43,118 nucleotides of DNA from an uncultured Lachnospiraceae bacterium (GTDB lineage: Bacteria; Bacillota; Clostridia; Lachnospirales; Lachnospiraceae). Location: assembly GCA_947626715.1 (NCBI GenBank), contig CANQTG010000010.1, positions 1 through 43,118 on the forward strand, in the 5' to 3' direction. The notes under the pieces are model-generated. The model was not told the DNA's origin. It made no database searches and was given only the letters and a program-made list of their open reading frames with translations. Position 1 is the first letter of the stretch; each line of letters starts with the position of its first letter. Position numbers and translations under genes: made by a program. Of the stretch, positions 36,132-43,118 are shown in pieces.

Positions 36132-37228
36132 CGGTTTATATCCTATTGACAATCGCAACGCTTGCGGCGGCGGCGCTGGTAAAGAAGCGGGAGACGGCGG
36201 GCGCGGGAGGGATCAGCAGACAACGGGCTTGTAACTGGGTGTGCCTGCTTTTGATCTTTGCGCTTTTGTTCGGCGTTTCGGCCTGCCGGTATCAGGTAGG
36301 GAACGATTACAGCCGTTATGAAGAGTTTTTCCATCTGATCCCGCTGCATCAGGTCGTGCCTACGGAACCGGGCTTTAACGCCGTCGTGCTGGCCATGCAG
36401 TTTCTGTTTGGCGCGGATACGAAGCTCACGATATTCGCCCTGTTCGCCTTTGCGACGATACTGCTGATGTTGAAGGCGGTATACGATCAAAGTGAGGACT
36501 TCCTGTTCTCATTTTTCTTATTTATGACGCTGAGCTATTATTTCCAGAGTTTGAATACGGTGCGTTATTATTTTACATGGGCGCTCGCGCTCTTTTCGAT
36601 GAAATATGTGCTGAAGAGGCAGTATCTGAAGTTCCTGCTGCTGATCCTGCCTGCGGCGACGATCCACAAGTCCGTATTGCTGGTCATCCCGGTCTATCTG
36701 CTGGCCAATAGGAGATGGCGGCTTTGGCACTTCCTGCTGCTTACGCTGGCGGCGGTAAGCGCCCTGCTTTTGCGGGAGCAGTGTCTTTCCCTGATCGTAA
36801 GGCTGTATCCGAGCTATGAGAATACGGCCTATTTAGACGGCGGCACTTCGCTTATCAATATCCTGCGGATCGTCGGCGTGACGGCGCTCTGCCTGTTCTA
36901 TTATCAAGCGGCGGTTAAGGGAAATGCGCAGAACCGCTTTTATTTTCAGTTGAATTATCTTGCGCTGCTTTTATATACCTGCGGCTTTTTCGTGCCGGAG
37001 ATTTCGCGGGTGGGATATTATATGACGGCGGGGCATATCTTTCTGCTGCCGTCCGTGCTTGGCCGGATACCGGAGAAAAGGTGGAGGCGCTTTTGGAAAA
37101 CGGCGGTCATTGCGGCGGCTGTCTTGTATTTTGCGGCCTTTTTGGTCAGGGCGCAGGATCTGCTGGTGAGGATCGTGCCGTATCATACATGGATCCTGCC
37201 GGGAGAAATCGGAGGAAAGGCGGGCTGA
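36128..37228 (+). CDS. EpsG-family polysaccharide polymerase (Wzy-like)
   Basis: 366 residues with about ten membrane helices. The family motif CRYQVGNDYSRYEEFFHLI is at residues 55-73, matching the EpsG (cl-Wzy) signature of VG-DY. Helices such as LLLIFALLFGVSACR, FALFAFATILLMLK, FSFFLFMTLSYYFQ, WALALFSMKYVL, FLLLILPAATIHKSVLLVIPVYLLANR follow, and IHKS is the conserved His region. It joins repeat units on the outer face of the membrane. ATGA overlap with the upstream glycosyltransferase. Confidence 0.9.
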   Translation: MTVYILLTIATLAAAALVKKRETAGAGGISRQRACNWVCLLLIFALLFGVSACRYQVGNDYSRYEEFFHLIPLHQVVPTEPGFNAVVLAMQFLFGADTKLTIFALFAFATILLMLKAVYDQSEDFLFSFFLFMTLSYYFQSLNTVRYYFTWALALFSMKYVLKRQYLKFLLLILPAATIHKSVLLVIPVYLLANRRWRLWHFLLLTLAAVSALLLREQCLSLIVRLYPSYENTAYLDGGTSLINILRIVGVTALCLFYYQAAVKGNAQNRFYFQLNYLALLLYTCGFFVPEISRVGYYMTAGHIFLLPSVLGRIPEKRWRRFWKTAVIAAAVLYFAAFLVRAQDLLVRIVPYHTWILPGEIGGKAG

Positions 37229-37234
37229 GGGAAC

Positions 37235-38038
37235 ATGAAAAAGATCAGATTCAGTATTGTCGTGGTCTGTCTGAATGCGGGCGAAAAGCTGCGCAGAACG
37301 GTGGAGAGCATACTTGCGCAGACCTATCCGTACTATGAGATCATCGTCAAGGACGGAATGTCTACGGACGGTTCGGTGGAGGGGCTTCCCGAAGATAAGC
37401 GGATCCGGATCGTCAGGCAGAAGGATAAGGGTATTTATGACGCGATGAATCAGGCAGTCTTATTGGCGGACGGCGATTATCTGCTGTTTTTAAACTGCGG
37501 CGATTACCTTTATGACAAAAAGGTGCTGGAAAAGGCGGGCGTCTGGATCGCTACCGATCGGGAATCCGCAGAGATCTATTACGGGGACATCTATAACCGC
37601 CGGCTGGGAGCGCGGATCCCTTCCAACCCGAAGATCAACGCCTTTACCTGCTATCGGAACATTCCCTGCCATCAGGCCTGCTTTTACGGGGCCGGCCTGA
37701 TGAAGCGCAGAAAGTATAAGACGCAGTATCTCGTGCGGGCGGATTACGAGCATTTTCTGGGCAGCTATTTTGAGGACGGCGTGCAGCCGGTCGCCATGCA
37801 GATCCTTGTCGCCTCTTATGAAGGAGGCGGCTTCTCTGAGAGCAGGGAGAATCTGCGGCGGTCGGAAGCGGAGCATAAGGAGATCGTCAGAAGCTATATG
37901 GGACGGGGACAGATCCTGCGCTACCGGCTGCTTTTAGCGCTCAGCCTTGCGCCGCTTCGCAGAAGGATGGCGGAAAGCAAAAGGCTGTCCGGCCTCTATA
38001 ATAAAGGGAAAGAAATGATCTACCGGAAAAAGGGATGA
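37235..38038 (+). CDS. Family 2 glycosyltransferase, WcaA/WcaE-like
   Basis: 267 residues. RFSIVVVCLNAGEKLRRTVESILAQTYPYYEIIVKDGMSTDGS is a clean GT2 N-terminus. The metal region reads LFLNCGDYLYDKKVLEKA, with NCGD in place of DXD, as seen in colanic-acid WcaE-type enzymes. HQACFYGAGLMKRR follows near residue 145. GAGGGAA precedes the start, 6 bases after the polymerase stop. The C-terminus is basic and amphipathic (LRRRMAESKRLSGLYNKGK), perhaps a membrane contact. Confidence 0.9.
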   Translation: MKKIRFSIVVVCLNAGEKLRRTVESILAQTYPYYEIIVKDGMSTDGSVEGLPEDKRIRIVRQKDKGIYDAMNQAVLLADGDYLLFLNCGDYLYDKKVLEKAGVWIATDRESAEIYYGDIYNRRLGARIPSNPKINAFTCYRNIPCHQACFYGAGLMKRRKYKTQYLVRADYEHFLGSYFEDGVQPVAMQILVASYEGGGFSESRENLRRSEAEHKEIVRSYMGRGQILRYRLLLALSLAPLRRRMAESKRLSGLYNKGKEMIYRKKG

Positions 38039-38044
38039 ACGGCA

Positions 38045-39313
38045 ATGAGGGTACTGTGGCTGTGTAATGTGATACCGCCCATGATCGCGGAAAGGCTTGG
38101 AATGCAGGGGAGCAATAAGGAAGGCTGGCTGTCCGGGCTGCTCTCAAGGGTGATAAGGGACGAAGAGCGCGGCATAAAGCTGGGCCTTTGTTTTCCCTGT
38201 GAAAAAGACGGGCTGCGGGGCGAGGCCGACGGGATCGCTTATTATGGCTTTTATGAGGATACGGCGCGCCCCGAGCGTTACGATACGCGGCTGGAGGGGC
38301 GTCTGCGGAAGATCGTGCGGGAGTTTGCGCCGGATATCGTGCACTGCTTCGGCACGGAATATCCGCATACGCTCGCGATGACAAGGGCTTTTCAAAGGGC
38401 GGGCCGCACCCTGATCGGGATACAGGGGCTGTGCTTCGTCTATGCGGACGCTTATATGGCCGATCTGCCGGAACGGATCAGAAGGCGCAGGACGCTGCGC
38501 GATCTCTTAAAGCGGGACGATCTGCGGGCGCAGCAGGAAAAATTCCGTATCCGCGGCGGTTATGAAAAGGAAGCGCTTTGCGGCTGCGGGCACGTGACGG
38601 GGCGCACGGACTGGGACAGGGAATGGACGCAGGCCGTAAATCCCGCCGCCCGCTATCATTTTATGAATGAGACGCTGCGGGAGATCTTCTATCGGGAGAG
38701 CTGGGAGTTTTCCCGCTGCGAGCCCTTCAGTATCTTTTTAAGTCAGGGGAATTATCCGATCAAGGGACTGCATTATATGCTGGAAGCCCTGCCGGAAATA
38801 TTGGGGGCGTATCCGCAGGCGCACGTGTATGTGGCGGGAGACGAGATCGCGCGCTTTTCGACTCTGAAGGAAAAGCTCAAGATATCGAATTACGGAAAAT
38901 ATCTGTCGGAACTGATACGCAGGAAACATCTGGAGGGCGCGGTCACGTTTCTGGGCAGGCTGAACGCGGAGGAAATGCTGGCGCGGTATCTAAAAAGCCA
39001 TGTATTCGTTTCCCCCTCCTCGATCGAAAACTCTCCCAATTCTGTGGGGGAGGCGATGCTGCTTGGGATGCCCGTTGTGAGCTCTGACGTGGGAGGCGTT
39101 CCGAATCTGCTGGTTTCGGGCAGGGAAGGGCTCCTCTATCCGTCCGGGGACACAAGAGCGCTGACAGGCAGTATCTTAACGGTCTTTCGGGAAGAGGACA
39201 GGGCGCTGGCGATGGGGCGCGCGGCCTCCCTGCACGCGCGCAGGACCCATGACCCGGATACAAATTACCGGCGCTTACTGGAGATCTATCATGAAATTGA
39301 GCTTTGTGTCTAA
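38045..39313 (+). CDS. Family 4 glycosyltransferase
   Basis: 422 residues, GT-B fold. N-terminal Rossmann-like part: RVLWLCNVIPPMIAERLGM, with DIVHCFGTEYPHTLAM near residue 98. C-terminal donor domain: FLSQGNYPIKGLHYMLEALPEIL near 237, AHVYVAGDEI near 258, FLGRLNAEEMLARYLKSHVFVSPSSIENSPNSVGEAMLLGMPVVSSDVGGVPNLL near 302-356; the EX7E-type glutamates sit in that stretch. Its last 23 bases overlap the start of the next glycosyltransferase gene. Nucleotide-sugar specificity is not readable. Confidence 0.93.
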   Translation: MRVLWLCNVIPPMIAERLGMQGSNKEGWLSGLLSRVIRDEERGIKLGLCFPCEKDGLRGEADGIAYYGFYEDTARPERYDTRLEGRLRKIVREFAPDIVHCFGTEYPHTLAMTRAFQRAGRTLIGIQGLCFVYADAYMADLPERIRRRRTLRDLLKRDDLRAQQEKFRIRGGYEKEALCGCGHVTGRTDWDREWTQAVNPAARYHFMNETLREIFYRESWEFSRCEPFSIFLSQGNYPIKGLHYMLEALPEILGAYPQAHVYVAGDEIARFSTLKEKLKISNYGKYLSELIRRKHLEGAVTFLGRLNAEEMLARYLKSHVFVSPSSIENSPNSVGEAMLLGMPVVSSDVGGVPNLLVSGREGLLYPSGDTRALTGSILTVFREEDRALAMGRAASLHARRTHDPDTNYRRLLEIYHEIELCV

Positions 39314-40474
39314 TTATATCAATCATCACCAGATACCGTTATCCGACGCGTTATATGAAAAGCTGGGCGATTCCTATCATTTTATACAGACGGAGCCGAT
39401 GGAGCGGGAACGTGCGGAGATGGGCTGGGGGCTCGGCGAAGCGCCGCCTTATCTGAAATGCTATTATGAAGAGGAGGCGGAATGCAGGGAGCTGATCGAG
39501 AGCAGCGATATCGTCGTATTCGGCGGCGTGGAAGAGGAAGGGTATATCCGCGGGCGTCTGGAGGCGGGAAAGACGGTGATCCGTTACAGCGAGCGGCTGT
39601 ACCGCGAAGGACAGTGGAAGGCCGTCTCCCCGAGAGGGCTCGTGAAAAAGTATCAGGATCATACCAGATACCGCCGCGGGAATGTGTATCTATTGTGCGC
39701 GGGGGCTTATGTCGCCTCGGATTTCCATATCGTGCGGGCCTATCCGGGGAAAATGTTCCAGTGGGGCTATTTCCCCAAGCTGCAGCGTTATGAAACGGAC
39801 GGGCTGTTTGCCGGAAAGGGCGGCGCGGCGGAGGGGAAAACGGAGCTCCTCTTCGCGGGACGCTTTCTGCCGCTCAAGCACCCGGAGTATGCGCTGGCGC
39901 TGGCAGAAGCGCTGAAAGAGAGACGCTTTCCCTTTCATCTGACGATGGTAGGCGGCGGCGTTTTGGAGGAAGACCTGCGCAGGCAGGCCGCCAAAGCGGA
40001 TCTGGACGGCTGTGTGAGCTTTACCGGCTATAGAGGCCGGACGAAGTGCGGCGTTATATGGAACGCGCCGATATCTTCCTGATGACGAGCGATCATCTGG
40101 AAGGCTGGGGAGCCGTACTCAACGAAGCGATGAATAGCGGGTGCGCCGTGCTGGCCTGCGCCGGGATCGGGGCCGCGCCGTTTCTGCTGCGGCATGGAGA
40201 GAACGGCATGGTCTATCGGGAAGGGAATCAGAAGGAATTTTTGAAATACGGCCTGTATCTGGCGGAGGACCGGGAGCTTAGGGAGCGTCTGGGCAGGAAC
40301 GCCTACGCGCTCATAGAGCGTCTCTGGAATCCGCAGACGGCGGCGGAGAGGCTGCTCGCCTTTGCCGAGGGGCTGACGGAGGGCGAGCTTAGGATCAGCA
40401 AGGAGGGACCGCTCAGCCCCGCGCCCATACTTTCCCCGCGCAGGGGGTACGCTTATACGAGGAGAACGCGATGA
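39291..40474 (+). pseudogene. GT4-family glycosyltransferase broken by a one-base frameshift
   Basis: Two overlapping reading frames together make one GT-B enzyme of about 394 residues. The first part (39291-40082) has MKLSFVSNYINHHQIPLSDAL, LFAGRFLPLKHPEYALALAEAL and MVGGGVLEEDLRRQA, and runs out of frame after VSFTGYRG. The second part continues the family sequence from about 40037 in another frame: PDEVRRYMERADIFLMTSDHLEG, then WGAVLNEAMNSGCAVLAC and GENGMVYREGN. One base is missing in or near GGCCGG (40035-40040). The start is the ATG at 39291, inside the end of the preceding gene. Possible causes are a real mutation, programmed frameshifting or a sequencing error; no slippery heptamer is evident. 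Confidence 0.88.
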
Positions 40475-41550
40475 AAAAGGAAAAAAGAGGGCGGATCTAT
40501 GTCTGCCATACCTTTTATAATGTATATGTGACCCTGTTAAAGGAGCTGAACCGTGGGGAGGATGACCGCGCAGGGGCGGAGATCGCGCTGAGTACGATCT
40601 CTACGGATTTTACGGGCTTAAAGGAACGGCTCGAGGACTGCGGGGTCTTTGAGAAGGTGCATATCTTAGAGGAAAAAAAGGACAGCTTTTTCCCGCAGCT
40701 GGCCAAATACAAAAGATCGTACCATAATATCCTGCGCCATCTGTATAACCGCGTGATCTATACCAAGTATCTGGCGAAGCTGGAAGAAGCGTACATGACA
40801 ATCGATTTTGGGCGCTACCGCGAAGTCTATGTATACTGCGACAGCGATCCGATCGGCTATTATCTGAATTATAAGCATATTTACTATCATGCGCTGGAGG
40901 ATGGGCTGGACTGTCTGAAATATCTGGACGGGGCGCATTATGACAACAGAGGGCATTTTAAGCTGAAAGCCTTTCTTTCTTCCCTGAATCTCATCTTTAT
41001 CCAGAACGGCTACGGGAAATACTGTTTGGACATGGAGATCAACGATCTAAGCTGTCTGCGGCATACCTGCCCAAAGTATAAGGAAGCGCCGCGCAAGGAG
41101 CTGGAGAGGGCTTTGTCAAAACAAGAAAGGGAGCTGATACTGCGCACATTTTTAGACGATGCGGAAGGATTCTTAAAGACCTTGAAAGAAAAGGCGCAGG
41201 GGGACTGTATCCTGTTCCTGACGCAGCCCCATCCGGCTTCGGAGGAGATCCGCAGACAGATCTGCCACGATATCCTGCGGGATTACTGTCAGGGATACCA
41301 TGTCGTGATCAAACCGCATCCGCGTGATCTGATCGATTATGAAGCGCTGCGCCCCGACTGCAGTGTCATTCGCGGGAAATTCCCGGTGGAGGTGCTGAAT
41401 TTCCTAGAGGGCGTACATTTTAAAAAGGTGATCTCGATCGCGACTACCGCGCTGGATACGATAGAATTTGCGGACGAGAAGATCAATTTAGGAGATACCT
41501 TCTGGGACAGGTATGAGGATCCCAAACTGCATGATTGGAGAACGGTATGA
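40471..41550 (+). CDS. GT52/sialyltransferase-like glycosyltransferase
   Basis: 359 residues. GRIYVCHTFYNVYVTLLKEL at the N-terminus, YYHALEDGLDCLKYLDG near residue 138 (an acidic (D/E)DG motif), VVIKPHPRDLIDYE near 277 (the HP motif), and VISIATTALDTIEFAD near 322 (Ser/Thr motif). This triad is that of bacterial sialyltransferases and related enzymes (GT52 and polysialyltransferase groups, which use CMP-sugars or similar). No CMP-sialate synthesis genes are in the window, so a different donor is possible. ATGA overlap with the second half of the frameshifted gene and with the ABC gene; same operon. Confidence 0.78.
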   Translation: MKKEKRGRIYVCHTFYNVYVTLLKELNRGEDDRAGAEIALSTISTDFTGLKERLEDCGVFEKVHILEEKKDSFFPQLAKYKRSYHNILRHLYNRVIYTKYLAKLEEAYMTIDFGRYREVYVYCDSDPIGYYLNYKHIYYHALEDGLDCLKYLDGAHYDNRGHFKLKAFLSSLNLIFIQNGYGKYCLDMEINDLSCLRHTCPKYKEAPRKELERALSKQERELILRTFLDDAEGFLKTLKEKAQGDCILFLTQPHPASEEIRRQICHDILRDYCQGYHVVIKPHPRDLIDYEALRPDCSVIRGKFPVEVLNFLEGVHFKKVISIATTALDTIEFADEKINLGDTFWDRYEDPKLHDWRTV

Positions 41551-43118
41551 TGAAGATCTACAGGAAACTTATGACCATCATGAACCCAAAACAGAAAAAG
41601 ACAATGGCCCTTCTGCTCGTCATGATGGTATTCGGGGCCGTTTTGGAAACGGCGAGTATCTCGCTGATCATACCGGTGATGACGCTGGTGCTCTCGCCGG
41701 ATGCGGTAGAGAAAAACGAGCTCATGGCGGCGGTATATAACGGCCTGCATATGGAAAGCGCAAGACAGTTTACGGTATTCGTCATGGCGGCGATGGTGCT
41801 GGCCTTTGTCTTTAAGAATCTGTTTTTGTTCCTGCTGCAGAAGCTGATGTACCGCTTCGTCTATAAAAACCAGTTTGAGACGCAGGAGAAGATGCTGCGC
41901 AGCTTTGTAAAGCGCGATTATGAATTTTACTTAAACATCGAGACCTCGACGATACAGAGGATCATCGCGGCGGACGTGGTCAACGCCTATCTGCTGATCT
42001 TATCGCTGCTGCAGATCCTATCGGAATGTATCATATTCTTTATGCTGACGCTGGCGCTCCTAGTCGTGGATATGAAGATGACGCTGGTCATCGCCGGACT
42101 TTTGGTGGTCACGCTGCTGGTGATCAAGATGGTGATCAAGCCGATCATGAACCGCACCGGCCGGGAAAATCAGGATTACGCCGGACTGATCTATCAATGG
42201 CTCTCCCAGACGGTAGGCGGGATCAAGGAGATCAAGATCATCGGCCGGGAGAACTATTTCATTGAGGAATATTCCAAACGGGGCGCGCATTACGTGGCGG
42301 CGATGGAGCGTCTGAACCTGTTCAGCAACGCGCCCAAGCTGTTGATCGAAACGGTGTGTATCGCCGGTATGGTGGCGTATATGCTGGCGATCGTGCTCGC
42401 CGGAAAGGATCTGACGGAAATGATGCCCGCGCTTTCGGCCTTTGCGATGGCCGCGGTGCGTCTTATGCCTTCGGCCAGCCGGATCAACAATCAGCTGACG
42501 CAGCTTGCCTATTACGAACCGTTCTTTATGAATGTCAGCGATAACCTATTGGAGGAAACGAGCGGGGAGAATATCGATATGTCCTATGCGGCGGAGCAGG
42601 AGAAGCTCCCCATAGAGCGGGAGATCACGCTGCGCGGGATCACATATGCCTATCCGAATACGGAAAAGCTGATCTTTGATCATGCGGATATGACGGTTCC
42701 GGTCGGGAGCTCGGTAGGCATCGTGGGAGGATCGGGCGCGGGGAAAACGACGATCGTGGATATCCTGCTGGGCCTTTTAAAGATACGGGAGGGCCGGATA
42801 TGCGCCGATGGGACGGATATCATGGAGCACTATCGCGGCTGGCTGAAAAACGTAGGTTATATCCCGCAGATGATCTTTCTGTTAGACGACGATATCCGCA
42901 AGAATGTCGCCTTTGGGATACCGGAGGATAAGATCGATGAACGGCGTCTGTGGTATGCGTTGGAGGAAGCGCAGCTCGATACCTTTGTCAGGACGCTGCC
43001 GGAAGGCGTGCATACGGGTATTGGGGAGAGGGGGATCCGCTTGTCGGGAGGGCAGCGGCAGCGTATCGGCATTGCGAGAGCGCTGTATAACGACCCGGAG
43101 GTGCTGATCTTAGACGAG
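41547..43118 (+). CDS. PglK-like ABC transporter (lipid-linked oligosaccharide flippase), 3' end cut by window
   Basis: 524 residues are present; the frame is still open at the last base. Six hydrophobic helices form the ABC exporter domain in the first 320 residues (LLLVMMVFGAVLETASISLIIPVMTLV and later pairs). The stretch FAMAAVRLMPSASRINNQLTQLAYYEP strongly recalls PglK of Campylobacter. The nucleotide-binding domain has Walker A GGSGAGKTT near residue 394, a Q-loop IPQMIFLLDDDIRKNVAFG near 434-452, the signature LSGGQRQRIGIARAL near 497, and Walker B VLILDE, where the window stops. Two in-frame ATGs (41547 and 41550) are possible starts; the first overlaps the previous stop (ATGA). It probably flips the lipid-linked unit built by the upstream enzymes. 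Confidence 0.88.
   Translation, partial: MMKIYRKLMTIMNPKQKKTMALLLVMMVFGAVLETASISLIIPVMTLVLSPDAVEKNELMAAVYNGLHMESARQFTVFVMAAMVLAFVFKNLFLFLLQKLMYRFVYKNQFETQEKMLRSFVKRDYEFYLNIETSTIQRIIAADVVNAYLLILSLLQILSECIIFFMLTLALLVVDMKMTLVIAGLLVVTLLVIKMVIKPIMNRTGRENQDYAGLIYQWLSQTVGGIKEIKIIGRENYFIEEYSKRGAHYVAAMERLNLFSNAPKLLIETVCIAGMVAYMLAIVLAGKDLTEMMPALSAFAMAAVRLMPSASRINNQLTQLAYYEPFFMNVSDNLLEETSGENIDMSYAAEQEKLPIEREITLRGITYAYPNTEKLIFDHADMTVPVGSSVGIVGGSGAGKTTIVDILLGLLKIREGRICADGTDIMEHYRGWLKNVGYIPQMIFLLDDDIRKNVAFGIPEDKIDERRLWYALEEAQLDTFVRTLPEGVHTGIGERGIRLSGGQRQRIGIARALYNDPEVLILDE

Noticed and set aside
1..43118. CRISPR array, tRNA/rRNA genes, insertion sequences, prophage or attachment sites
   Set aside because: No regularly spaced repeats, no tRNA- or rRNA-like segments, no transposase or integrase motifs were found on either strand.

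Overview
The window is 43 kb of a moderately GC-rich Firmicutes chromosome. A Lachnospiraceae-like clostridium fits best. Supporting signs are the mbl-flgF-flgG-flgJ block, the comF-yvyF pair, the cdaA-ybbR-glmM block, a Spo0A-type DNA-binding domain, a CotH-type secretory kinase, AGGAGG-like ribosome binding sites and sigma-A type promoters. The genus cannot be fixed from the sequence alone. No rRNA, tRNA, CRISPR array, transposase or integrase was seen.

Region 1 (2-16.8 kb) is core chromosome, all on the + strand. It holds the end of uvrB, then uvrA; an MreB/Mbl-type actin followed by the flagellar rod genes flgF, flgG and a FlgJ-type rod-binding protein; recD2, comF and the yvyF-like flagellar regulator-family gene; two unknown membrane proteins joined to the c-di-AMP/cell wall block cdaA-cdaR(ybbR)-glmM; and an HPr gene with its own promoter and terminator.

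Region 2 (16.8-25.4 kb) is mixed in strand. A long-form leuA is joined to rmlD on +. On - are a UDP-glucuronate decarboxylase and a GT2 enzyme. On + is UDP-glucose dehydrogenase (ugd). On - is a PAP2-cotH pair. Ugd and the decarboxylase together predict UDP-glucuronate and UDP-xylose; RmlD predicts dTDP-rhamnose if its partners lie elsewhere.

Region 3 (25.5 kb to the end) is a large + strand surface-polysaccharide locus. It opens with gmd-fcl-manC (GDP-mannose to GDP-fucose), behind an extended -10 promoter that carries a perfect inverted repeat. Then come a stand-alone Spo0A C-terminal domain regulator with its own promoter, a large membrane protein, two GT2 enzymes, a WcaJ-type initiating phosphoglycosyltransferase, a Wzz-like protein with a C-terminal remnant of a BY-kinase fold, four intact glycosyltransferases plus one broken by a one-base frameshift, an EpsG-type polymerase, a GT52/sialyltransferase-like enzyme, and a PglK-like ABC flippase cut off by the window end. 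The likely order of action is: nucleotide sugars made, first sugar placed on undecaprenyl phosphate, chain built by the glycosyltransferases, lipid-linked unit flipped by the ABC protein, and units polymerised by EpsG/Wzy under Wzz control.

The points most worth following are the orphan Spo0A output domain inside the glycan locus, the palindromic operator candidate and structured leader before gmd, the Wzz-degenerate kinase fusion, the two unknown membrane proteins next to cdaA, and the frameshifted glycosyltransferase.
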